64,000 bases of DNA, taken from positions 1,116,001-1,180,000 of the forward strand of contig JAPZLL010000003.1 of assembly GCA_036250225.1 (NCBI GenBank), given 5' to 3'. The position numbers were made by a program, and so were the translations under genes. The notes beneath the pieces are model-generated. The model saw nothing but the letters and a program-made list of their open reading frames with translations. It had not been told where the DNA came from and searched no databases. Origin of the DNA: Cercophora sp. LCS_1 (Eukaryota; Ascomycota; Sordariomycetes; Sordariales; Lasiosphaeriaceae). Every line of letters starts with the position of its first letter. Within the stretch, counting starts at the first letter, position 1. Below are positions 21,035 through 32,400 of the stretch, piece by piece.

Positions 21035-23661
21035 TCAGAGTTCAATGTCGTCGAACGATGGCGCTGTGTAAATCAGAGTGCCAACGATCATGAACCCCGT
21101 TGCAAGGCTTCCGAGGGCTGCATATCGGATCTTCTCTGCGATGCCGCTAAGCCCACCGACACGTTGTCGCTTTGCCGCTCTCTGTTCGGGGTGCTCAACC
21201 ACCGAGTTCATGGTTGTAGTAGCTCCCGATTCTGGGGCAAGGACCGACTCGGGTGTTGCGTCAGTATCATCGACTGACTCGGAAGTCTTCTTGACGCTGG
21301 ATGCAGCTTTCACCACGGGCTCGGGAGTCTCAGTGGCAGGCTCGACAAGGGAGGTGTCCGCGTCCGAGATAGCGTCTTTAGATACATCCCTATCCGATGA
21401 GAGCTCTATTTCAAGGGAAGGCGTTGGCGAGATTGGAGCAGTCATGCTCGGAAGCTCTCGACGCAGCGATGCGTCCCAGAGCTCCTCATCTGCCGTAGCC
21501 TCACAGATGTCATCGGCTTTCCTTTTTCCTTTGCCGCTGTCGGCTCTTCGATGGCAGCCTTCGACGATATCGGAGATTCCAAGGTACGTGCGGCGGGTGG
21601 AATCGGTAGCATCGACTCTATTCGATGATTGCTCTGGTTGGTTGATGGCATCCGCCGTAGTGCCCACGGCGTTAGCGAGACCCTCGCCCGCAGGCTGGGG
21701 AGTAATTATCTCTTCGAGCAATTCGGAAGGGCAAGAGACCTCTGTTGTCACCTCAGACGTCGGCAGTGGGAGTTTGGGGATGTTAATTTGGGCCACTGGC
21801 TGTTCGGCGGTGATCGGAGAGGCGACAAGCTTGTTCTTTTCTCGAGCAACGAAATAGTCGACCTTTCCTGCCTTTTCACCCAAAGCCTGAGCCCGCGCAA
21901 TGGCAGCGGCCAAGGCGCTTCCTTCAGAAGAAGCCTTCAGCATGGCAACATCGGACGGGCTGGACCAACGCTGACCCATTGTTGGGGATGACTGTGTGGC
22001 GAAGGTCAGGGTTGGGGAATACATGGTGGGGATCGGACTTCGAGGGCCTGGAGGAGATGGCTCGGACTTGTCGTCATTCAGAAGACCCCCAATTGTGATT
22101 GGAACAGTGGCCTTCACTGGACAAGAAGTCGTCTCTTCGCCAGAAGCCATTGCCTGGTCAGGCATCTCGGGTGGGAAAAGACCGAAATGAAATGCAGAAC
22201 CCACGGCTGGAGATACTCTCCAGAAAGGATCGTGTGGGGCTGTAATACTTTGTCAACAACAACGCCAATTCAAAGAAGCAGAGATAATTACCATCTTCAT
22301 CCGACGATTCATCGTATGCAAAGGGATCAGGGAACGACTCAACATCGGATTCATCGGTCTGCTCGCTTCTCATTTCATCCTGATCCATTTCCTCCTCGTC
22401 GACCTCATCGAGTTCATCCTCAGACTCCGATATCTGGCTGGCGTGACTGGGTTCTCGGGTGGAATGAGTCTGCCCGCCAACATCGCTGCAGGTCGAGTCA
22501 TCATCCATGCCAAGGTCAGATGATGTATCGTCCTCGTCGGTGCTGAGGCGAATAGACTCCTGATAGTGGCCCTCAAACTCCGAGCTACTCTCCATGTAAT
22601 CATTATAACCGGTATCTATGTGGTGGGTTTCGGTCTCATTGGCAACTTCGCCACGAGAGCTCGGGAAAGGGGGAGCAGGGCACTCATCGACTGGCCTAGC
22701 TGAATCACGTCGCCGGGGGATGTCATAATCGTGATTGCCCTCGTATTCGTCATCTTCGTCGTCGGAGATCATGACAGGAGAAGCCGGCGGCGAAGCGGAC
22801 AAATCGATCACTTCACGATGGGTTGAGATGGGAGCAGTCCGCTCGAATTCTCCCGTGAGATCAACGATAGTGGGAAGTCCTGCCATCTTGTCGGTCGGCA
22901 CGGTGTGTTGCTCGACACCATCGTCGCTGGAGTAGTCTTCCACGTCAGATCCGTCCTCGGAGGGTTCGGGGACTTTAAAGGTGGTGGTGCCCAAGCCCTC
23001 ACTCTTGAGCTCGTCACTGCGAGGGAGGGGTCAGAAATCTGTTGGGAAATTCTAATCCGAACCCGAGCTTACCAGTGGTTGAAGGCAATTCCAACCTTAA
23101 CCGCGGCAGGCGCAAACGGCTCCGAGCCACGCCAGACGGAAACGCCAAACTTAATATGGTCGCCGTCTCTCAGTTCGCGGGGTTTATTCTTTGCGAGCTT
23201 CTCCGCCTCGTCATTGAGGTATGTTCCGTGCAGGGACCCTAGATCCTGAATTTCGACTTTCTGCAGTAATGTTAGCAACTTGCGTCCAGGAAGGGTACCT
23301 GGACGAACCTTTCCCCGAAGGTCAGCGGTGATTTTTGCGTGTTGCCTCGACATTACGGCACTGTCAAACCACGCGTTGTCGTGCTCGGCAAGGAAACCCT
23401 TCGCGGGCGTCTTCGATGCTCTTCCGACGGTTACGGAATTGTTGATACCGTCCAAGGTAATCTGACGTTTGGGGAAGGGGATGCTGGAGGATCTGTCGTC
23501 CGCAGACAAGCTTGCGGACAAGTTGATCTTGACTACAGTTTGTGTTAGAGCCGAGCTCGCGGAGGTGGGGTAACGAGCAAGATGGCATGAGGCGGAAAGG
23601 CGCCTTTGGTATGGGATGGAAACCTACCATTGGCGGCTGGAGCCGCGAGCCCGGCCATCAT
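21035..23661 (-). CDS. FHA-domain protein with C-terminal membrane anchor
   Basis: 791 residues from five exons: 23661-23628, 23532-23309, 23260-23073, 23016-22292 and 22239-21035. The FHA domain (about 25-150) keeps the phosphothreonine-binding core: TVGRAS, MSRQHAKI, and SLHGTYLN. The middle is acidic and disordered, with Asp/Ser/Glu-rich runs of about 150 residues. The last 25 or so residues hold one hydrophobic segment (ALGSLATGFMIVGTLIYTA) followed by a short acidic end, the layout of a tail-anchored protein of the ER, nuclear envelope or outer mitochondrial membrane. The same layout occurs in the STRIPAK subunit HAM-4/PRO45 (SLMAP), but the FHA text here does not look like that family. 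The third intron boundary set includes a 48-base intron (23308-23261) that would stay in frame if retained. Function is not known. Confidence 0.85.
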
Positions 23662-26069
23662 CGCCGTTCCTTTGGGTAGTCAGGCTGGGGGGTGGCAAGT
23701 GCGGTCTGAATGGCGACGTTCAGTTGTTTTCCAGGCTAGACAAAGCTCGGCTTGCAAGCAGTCAAACGACGAGTTGGTGCGGTGGTCGAGCCGAGGGTTC
23801 GAGATCGCTTGTTGTCGCTGACGAGTGAGACAAAATGGAAACCCAGGAGAGAAGCGTCAAAAAGAGTGCAGACTTTCCGCTCGCGTCAGGATTCAGTCGA
23901 CTTCGAAGGCTGGGGGAGTGAAGGTGCAAACGGAGCACAGGAGGCTTTACAAGAGGTGGGGCAGTTGCTCAGAGAGTCCCGAGGAAGGGAGGTCCAGGAA
24001 AGCCCGGTCGGACTAGCTCCCGAATCAGGCAGACGGCAGTGACAAGGCACTGGTTGCCTTATCGAAAACCTACCTACCTCAAAGTGTGTCTTTGTTCCAA
24101 ACGCAGCGACGGGACGAGTATTTGAAGGTCGCAAGAAGGCAAAGCCGACGAAAAACACGCGGCAAGAACTGGTATTTGGGCCAACCCACTCTGCTGGAAA
24201 TCACGGCTGAAGCTGCCCCGGAGCTCGAGTAAGGTAGTCTGGGCTAAGGATGGCGGGCAATGGAGTTCAGCACGTAGAGGTCCTCGGTTTCGCAATGATG
24301 AGGTGTGATGTGAGGGGAGAAACAGTGACAGGCCGCCGAGTGCGGGGCGACTGCCAAATTCAATGTCGGATATTTGCACACTCGATCGGTGCAATTGTTA
24401 GCTTTCCCTTGCTAGAATAAATGATCCCGTACGTGAGAGGAGCTGAAGCGCTGGCATCGGCTTTCTGGTGGGAGTCACAAACGTGGTTGGCCTGATGGAA
24501 TGGAACGTGGGGAGCTTCTGACCTCTCCTCTGTTCCGATTCCATCTGCCTAGCAAACACATCGGCCCACTTGCCTGAAAACTGCCCAGTGGGCGTCGGGA
24601 ATGTGATCGATTCACCTCAACAAATGGCTTGCGCCATGTTGGTTGGTTCCTTGAATTGAAACGCGCTCAACTCCCACCTGACGCCCCCCGCCGCAGCATT
24701 CCCTCAGCCAAGGTGTTGTGCCTGGGCCGAGGTCACTGAACCCCGCCAACTTTGTCAACTCGCCGGACCATTTGCCAACCCAGTAACTCATGTAATACTC
24801 TCACCTCGTAGAATAGGCAAGATCCAGTTCCTGAGATATCTCCTAGAAGGCCTTCGTGGGGCTTCCCATCAGTTGCGTCACTGATAAGTTGGAGAGTGTA
24901 TCTTATCACTGACAGGGATATGATGGTGGGGTAGCCGTTGGAAGCTATTTACCCCGTAAGCTCCGGACCAAACCACCCACCTGTGCTGCATTTGAGCAGC
25001 GCAGAGTATGCGGGGGAGCCTCGTGATGCATTTGATGGGCCTAAGGTTAGGTGATAACCTCACACCTCGGTATTTCAAGCAAACCTCACGGTCATCGCCT
25101 GTTGCCGCCATCTCTTGCATCAATACCGTGTCATGACTCCTGGTGGTCGTGATAAACCTCATTTCGGACTAGCGGTCTGCAACCACTTAAGCGTTGTGAG
25201 CTGGGGTCCCCGCCTTCTCGAGCTCCCTGACGCGCTAACAAATTGTGGAATCGCCACTGAAACCGTGACACCCCTCATCTCTCAGCGAGGGGACAGACAA
25301 GCATAGTCTGAAGGGACGGAGAACCCTAAATTACAGGTGGTAGTTCCAAAGAGGCGGGTGTGTTTTGCTTTGCTCTTGACGCCAAAGTGCAGTATGCTTC
25401 AAGTTGGTCGCTCAGGTTGTGTGGCCGGGGGTTTCATCGTCAACTCAAGGTCCCACCCAGCAGCTCCCCCACAGACTGCTGATGATGTGTCCAGGCCCCG
25501 CCTCTGATTCAGCAGCCTGTTCAAGGTCAACCCTAGCAGGCCTGCTCATATCTCCAGTGTTATTGCGGCGCCTCGACCAATCCCATGCTGTTGGCTCCCC
25601 TTGAGCAAGCCTCTGAAGTATTCGACGAACGGGGCTCACCGTTTAGGGACACGGCTGGCTCGTCCCGGAGCCTTTCAAAGGAAATACGGACATGTGCGTC
25701 CCTCGCGTCGGGCTGAAATTGTCCCCAGCGCGTCTTTATGCGTTTTCTGTTTTTCGCCTCCCTGCGCACACTCTATTTTACGGTTCACCCAACACTTTGA
25801 CAGGATTTTCATCTTTACTTCCGACAACGCGAAACTTGGGACGTCGTCAACTTCCTGAGCGAAGGTTTCCTCAGCATACCGCCCCCCAAAAAACATCTTG
25901 GTCTTCCCATGGATATCACCTTGCACACTCTCTGGTCGCAAATCCTAATCAACCCGCGCGCTTCGCAAGACTTTCCCTACGCCCCACCGATAAATCGATC
26001 CTCCGAACCCTGAGAACCGTTAAGAGCACGAATTTCCACGATTAGAGCGTTAATCTCTCGGTAGACAAG
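23662..26069. other. divergent intergenic stretch
   Basis: 2.4 kb between the FHA gene start (minus) and the IFRD gene start (plus). No convincing coding frame, repeat or RNA gene is seen. It contains the promoters and 5' leaders of both genes. Confidence 0.45.
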
Positions 26070-27437
26070 ATGCGTGATCTTCGAAAGAAGGCTTTGCTGG
26101 AGAGCCAGAAAACAGTGTCCCGAAAGGCTCGCTCGAAGCCCGAATCAGTACGCTCATCGGTCAATCAGTCGCCCGACGGGTCACCGAGCAACTCTCGAGC
26201 CGGATCCCGTGCGAACTCGAGGCCCAACTCGCGACCAGGTAGCCGTTACGCATCGGAGGACGAAGACGCAAGCGAGTCTGAGTATGATTTCATGACCGCG
26301 AGCACGAACTCGGCATCCGGCGACGACAATGTTGACGACCCAGGAAACATATGGACTGAGCGGCTGAGGGACCGCGTGGGCGAGCTTCAGGATCGCAAAC
26401 GTAACGCTCAAGGCCGCGAGGCAACATTGGCAGCGTACCTCCATCTGGTCCGCCATCATTTCTCGGAAACCCAAATTGGCAGATCCGTCTCAGATATCAT
26501 CCCCGCTCTCTTGAGAAGCGTCAAGGAAGGTGCTGGCGAGGAAGAGCGGCTGCTAGCCTTGAAAGCCATCATGGTGACTCTGCTCACCTGCCCCTCGGAA
26601 CGCTATTCTGGTGTGCTTGTGTCAACACTGAGAACTTTGTGTCAAGATGCAGAGGAAGAGAACGTCAAGGCACAGGCTGTCTACGCCCTGATGATTGCCG
26701 CAACAATTGGTGGAGGGTCGGACGCATCTGGTGAGGAACTGCTTGACTTCTTGCTGGAAATCATCGAGAGCGATGGCGAGTCTGTCGAAGCAGGTGACAG
26801 CGGCGTCGTTGTCACGGCAGCCCTTCGCGCCTGGGGCTTTGTGGCGAGTTTTTTGGACGACATGGCGAGTCGTAGCGAACAAGTAATGGATGCATTCATC
26901 GAGCAGCTCGACAGCACGGATCCCGAGGTCCAGAGCAGCGCCGGAACCAACATTGCCTTCCTGTCCGAAGTAGCTCGTGAAGACGAAGAACAGACTGGTG
27001 AGAACTCGAGGATGCAACACAACATGTACCGGATCATGACGCGCATGGGGGAGATCGTACGCGATTCGTCCAAATCTATTTCCAAGAAAGACCGAAAACA
27101 GTTGCGGTTCAACTTCAACAGCATCGTCACTTCACTCGAGCGAGGTGTTGGTCCTGGTTATTCCACGGCTGGGCGAGGATATAACCCACACGTTGGCGGC
27201 AATAACAAGGCACGCATTCAAGAGGATTTCCAAGAATTCGGATACCAAGAGACACTTCGTGTCCACAATCAAGTGATGCTCATAGATACGTGGCTGCTTC
27301 ACGTGCGGGTAGAAGCACTCAAGATGTTACTCGGCGGCGGTTTGGCGACCCACTATCTGGAGAATCCCGTCGTCAAGGATATGCTTGAGACTGGGGAAGT
27401 GAATTTTGTTGCCTCTGCAGCTGACAGGAGAGGCTGA
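26070..27437 (+). CDS. IFRD-family (interferon-related developmental regulator) protein
   Basis: Intronless gene for 455 residues. The start MRDLRKKALLESQKTVSRKA is followed by a Ser/Arg/Asn-rich segment with repeated SRPNSRPGSR-like units (about 25-75), an acidic stretch, and then an alpha-helical armadillo-like domain (about 95-420) typical of the IFRD family (Pfam IFRD and IFRD_C). Supporting text includes GREATLAAYLHLVRHHF, EERLLALKAIMVTLLTCPSE and LDTWLLHVRVEALK-like text near 405-420. Animal IFRD1/2 act as transcription co-regulators, and IFRD2 binds idle ribosomes; the fungal role is not established. The ATG chosen is the first in frame and leaves a normal length. Confidence 0.88.
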   Translation: MRDLRKKALLESQKTVSRKARSKPESVRSSVNQSPDGSPSNSRAGSRANSRPNSRPGSRYASEDEDASESEYDFMTASTNSASGDDNVDDPGNIWTERLRDRVGELQDRKRNAQGREATLAAYLHLVRHHFSETQIGRSVSDIIPALLRSVKEGAGEEERLLALKAIMVTLLTCPSERYSGVLVSTLRTLCQDAEEENVKAQAVYALMIAATIGGGSDASGEELLDFLLEIIESDGESVEAGDSGVVVTAALRAWGFVASFLDDMASRSEQVMDAFIEQLDSTDPEVQSSAGTNIAFLSEVAREDEEQTGENSRMQHNMYRIMTRMGEIVRDSSKSISKKDRKQLRFNFNSIVTSLERGVGPGYSTAGRGYNPHVGGNNKARIQEDFQEFGYQETLRVHNQVMLIDTWLLHVRVEALKMLLGGGLATHYLENPVVKDMLETGEVNFVASAADRRG

Positions 27438-29460
27438 CTTTTGTGGAGGTTGACGCGATGTTAGAATTAGGCGTTTTGGCGTTTGTCAAGTTAGAAGCCG
27501 GCATCCTTTATTACTCTGTTGATACTCCCGCTAGGAGAACCGATTACTTCGTGTTGAAGTTCATCTGGTTTCCAATATTTAACTAGATACCACGACCGTA
27601 CCAGCTCGAACAGTGCTCATCATTTTTTTGAGCGTCTGTAGCTGTGATCACGCAGAGGACCAAGGACCCCATGTCGCACAAAAATTTTGATCAGGGCTGA
27701 CAACATCGGCATTCGAAATTACTGCCCTGATTTTTGGATGTGCCATTTGTGTGCGGCAGCCTTGTGGCACAGCTTGCCAGAGGCGCCCGTCCCTCACAAC
27801 CTAGCACGAACTTCCGTTTGGTGGCGACAACACGGCAAGTGATAGCGATGAGCTGCTCCGGAGTCCCAGACCAACCCGCAGCCCGCGTTGGTGGATCCGA
27901 GGCTTCAGCATGCTGTTGTTTCAGCGCGGCAGGAGCCGTGAATGGGATTGTATTTGCTATATTTGTAAGTATGCTGATGAGACAAGCTGGACATGGTTGC
28001 GGTATTCTAAGACGCGCAAGGCTGGAGGGCCCCATTGTCCATCCATAACCCGTCATGTCGGTGCCTTGCTCCATGCAGGCTGTTGATGCAAGCGCTGCAC
28101 GGGGTGTCGGCAGTCAGTGAGCAAAACGGCGACCCCCAAAAGAGCGGCTTGCGCGGAAACCATGGGCAACGGGAGCGTCAACGATATGTCAACCAGCTGT
28201 CGCTTCGCCCGGAAAACGGTGGTGATTGGGTGGGTCGATGCTTATCCGACGGTGATCCTCGCTGGGACCCTCGCCTAGCCAAAAACCCCGGACCACCACT
28301 GCCCAGGGAAGTGCGACCGGGGCACTTGACGGTCAGGCCTGCCCAGTTTGCTTGGCGAGGCCTCAATGTCAACAAACCACCACAAGGTCCACCCATTTTG
28401 CTAGCTGCTCTGTTTGTTTCCACTCATCACTACCTGCTGCTCTCGACTGCTGCCAATTGTGCAACAAGCAGTGTGGTTTGGCGACTCGGTGAATGGTGTC
28501 TCTGACTTGCCTGAGCTGTCGCAAGCATTGAATATCCAAATTCAAGCGATTTGGGGGGCCACAGTCGCCGTTCTGGAATTCAAGCCTTTTTTTTCCTGCT
28601 ACTCCATTCCGCCGTTCCACGCTGCACCTCGCTGCAGAAAAAACCCCAGCATTGAAGCGCAATTGGCTGCCGGCCTTGAAGCACCGCCAGCGCATCAAGC
28701 AATCCCAGCCGCTCGTGGACAACAACAAAGGCTCCCATAGGTCTAGGACCGGTCGCCAGTGAACCGAGAGAACAGCCTGCCTGCTGCGACTCCGTTGTCG
28801 TACATCAGGCTGCTGCACGAGCCCTGCGCCGCCCCGAGGCCAACTCGACCACCCCATCGTCCTCGGCGCATCTGTTCGACTGGATCATCGCCGCCGCCCT
28901 GCACGAGAGAGCAGAAACGCACGTCGTCGCTTTGCTCTTGCTTCTGCGGCTCCCGACGGTGTCTGGGTGCCGGTCTTGCATCAGACCCATCGCAGATTGG
29001 GCCTGAAGAGCCCGCAACTTCCCCCCACCGCCGGCGACAGTGTTGCTGCTTCGACGGTCAATCCTCCGCCACCTCTGCATTTTTACAGGACGTTTGCCGT
29101 CCATTGTTTTTGCACCAGCTGCCCGTAAGTCTCCGTCATCACATTTTGCCCAACCGGGTATCATCGCTCCGACCGCTGCCTCGTTTCAACTGGTCTTGCT
29201 CTTGCGTCGTCTACCTATGAGACAAGTTGTCACTCACACGCTTTTCCAAGGTTTGCAGTCTTTCCGCACCTCATGTCTTCCTGAGCGACTCGTTGGCCGA
29301 CCACATCGCTTCCGCCTTTTCGCCCTCTTCTCACCACCCTTCTCTGCTCCGCGCAGCGTCCCGGAACCCAGGCTGAGGCAGAGGAGCCTTTGGGCATCAA
29401 CACACTGAGGGGTTCTTGAGGTGATCCAGAACGCAGTCTCTTTGCCCTCTGTCCACCACA
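27438..29460. other. intergenic stretch and probable long 5' leader
   Basis: 2 kb between the IFRD stop and the start of the giant disordered-protein gene. From about 28400 on it is pyrimidine-rich and has many short open frames with ATGs, as in long fungal 5' leaders with upstream ORFs. No protein-like frame was found. Confidence 0.45.
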
Positions 29461-32400
29461 ATGGGTGCTGAGGGCAAGAAGAGGTCTGCCCCGCCGCTCC
29501 CCGCGCCCACCGAGACCGAGTCAACGATCTACACCGCAGTCCCGACCGCAACGGAGCTGGGAACCGACCTAGGAACCGACCTGGGGACTGACCTAGGAAC
29601 CGATGTGTCTCGGCCAGGAGACGACAAATCTTCTTACTCCTTGCCTGAAGACGGGACCCCGGTGACAATCAGGGCGGGCCACCGGGCCAGTAGATCGCAA
29701 ACATCTCTGCTCATAGAGTACTTCGAGGGCGGCAAAGGGAGTACCACTGGCTCTGGTGAACAGCGGAAGCCGAGCGTTCGTGTTCGCCTGACCCCGAGCG
29801 GTAGCAAACACAAATCGAAAAGTGGATCGGATCGGGATCGCATCGAAATCACTCAAACAAAGTCGAGGAAAGCGAGCTTAAGCCGGCGCTCGGCTGGCAC
29901 GTCAGCCCGGAGCGAGGAACTTTCCGCTTTACACGATATTGAAGACGCAAGTTCATACGCCTCAGCGACCGAGGAAAGCAACGTGAGCCGCAATCCAATT
30001 GACATCGAGATTGACCGTGGTGGAAACGGCCGTCACCGTCGACCAGCGAGTCCATTAATCCCGGCTGCCGAGGGGAGCAAATCAAGCTACCTCCCACCCC
30101 CCACAAACAGCGAAATTTCCGCTATTCCCACTGACAGCTTTCTTGACGGGTCGGGGCCAATGTCGTCATTCGGTATCTCCGAGACGAAGAGTTCTCGAGC
30201 TGGGGACTACTTGACAGGCGTGTCTGCTGACAGACATCGTAGCAAGAGCCGTGGTGAGATCCGTGACAAGGACAAGGTGGTTGTCTCCAAAACCCGTGAC
30301 AAGGAGAAGGATCGCAAGAGCAAGCCGAGTAAGAGCCGGACAAGCAGCCTCACCAAGGAGGAGAAGTACAGCGAGCGCTCCAAATCACCACGAAGAAAAT
30401 CGGGCAATCGGCACTCGGAATCCGCCGTGTCCGCTGCGGACTCGAGTGTGGTGTCGTCTGCTCTTGCGCCGAGTCACCGGTCGATGGACCAACACTCAAT
30501 ACGATCCACTACTTCCAAGGCGTCCTCGATCAACAACCCAAAGTTGCTGGAGACTGTGGAGGATGCCATCCGACGCCTCATTTTGCCCGAACTCAATGCT
30601 TTGAAGAGGGAACAGAGTAGGCGGAACGACCGAAGGGGCTCAACCTCCAGCACGACCACAGTGTCCAAGGACGATTACACCAGCGACCGCCGACGTTCTT
30701 CGGGTACCGAGAAGGGTGCAGGGACACCTCGCGACAGCCTGAAGAGCAGGGAGCGGCGTGATAGGGAAGCTCGCAATGACTTTGATGATAGTCCGGCTCA
30801 GAGCGCCCTGAGCCATGGCTCGATTGAAGATACCCACGACATCGACGACACGCCAATGCGCAGCACGGACCGCCTCAAGACGGCAGCTGCTGGTGCCGCT
30901 GCGGGCGCCGCCGCCCTTGCAGTTGCTCATGAAATCATGAAGTCACCTTCAGATGACAAGCGGTCGAGACGACGGCGAAGGGCGGAGTTACGTCGAGGCA
31001 TCTCCGAGGGTACGCCTGCGCCGGATGATGAAGACTCGGAACTCCTCACGCCCGGCCCACCCATTACGTTACCGTTAATGAGCGATATCAACCCATCAGA
31101 GATAACGAGAACCTCAATTCTGAGTGCTGATAGCGACAGGCCGCACTCGGCGTCAGAGGAACTCGCCCCCGGGCGAGACCTTGATAGAGACCTTGCATCC
31201 TCTGTCTCAAGCCCTACACCCACCAAAGCAGCAGTCACTTTGCAAGATCTTGGAGCCCAACATGCCAATGTTTCGCACGGCGATTTGAAAGCCCTTCCTC
31301 GCCAAAGAACGGGGGGCATGGTTGAGTACGAAACCGATGAATATGGTCAAAAGGTGCCAATGAACGACCAGGACTACGATGACGATGAGTACGACGAGCC
31401 TGAGTCTGGATATTCGCAGTCCAACCCCTATGATTACTACAGTACTCAAGACGTCCCACCGCCCTTGAAGTATGTTCCATATCAGCCCGAGCGGCGAGGT
31501 CTCAGTCCCATCCCCAGTGTCTCTGGTTACACGGAGGGAGGAAGTGAAGCCCCGAACCGCGATTCCCGATTCACTGCTCACACCGGTGACTCGACCTCAT
31601 CGCCAGAGAAGTCGCCACATATGGAAAGGTCTCTGCGCTCGCCAAGCTCAATTCCCAGTAACATCATGAGCCGCGAATTTGGCGATGACGACCGGAGCTT
31701 AAGGAGCTTGGGGATAGACCAAGGGGTTACGATAAGCACAGCAGACAGCGAGCTTGACGGTGTGACATCTGGTCAAGCCGTCCGCGCCGTCGCATTGAAC
31801 CCGGATTTCGTCCATCCGGCTGGCATTGAGTCCAACGTCGCCTCTCTTGTCGATGGGTCGATGCTCGATGGGTCTGTCTTGACTGCAGAGTCTAGCGCAG
31901 TTGGAAACCAACAATACAACGCACGAGAGTTGATGGCAACCCTCGAGGAAGAGCGCTCTCGCCACGATACCCCTAGCAAGCGCTCGGCTGTCAGTAATCG
32001 TGACGATGCGAACGAGCGGGCAGAAACACCTGTCTCAGCAAGCCACCAATCGCGCGAGTATGTTGAATACGACGTGGATGAGTATGGTCACAAAGTGCCC
32101 CGGTCAACTGCCTACAGGCAGTCTCCAACTGCATCAGAGGAGGCGATTACGAGTGCGGCAGTCGGCGCTGTCGCGGCCGCTCTGAGAGCTCAGCACGGCA
32201 AAACCAACCAGCAGATTTTTGGGGACGATTTGGCTGTCTACCAACCCGCTGGTGTCCAGCGGGGCCAGTCTTTCAAGGAGCGCACCAAGAATGGCCCTCT
32301 TCCCGGAATGGAGGCAAGCCGTAGCGGAGACCGGTTGTCAAGCCCGCGAGAGCAGCCCAAGATGGGCTTCAATAGTCTCCCTGACCCGGATGATCCGATG

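Noticed and set aside
29560..29604. GTDL tandem units as a possible minisatellite
   Set aside because: Only three to four imperfect 12-base units inside a coding exon; treated as part of the protein rather than a separate repeat.
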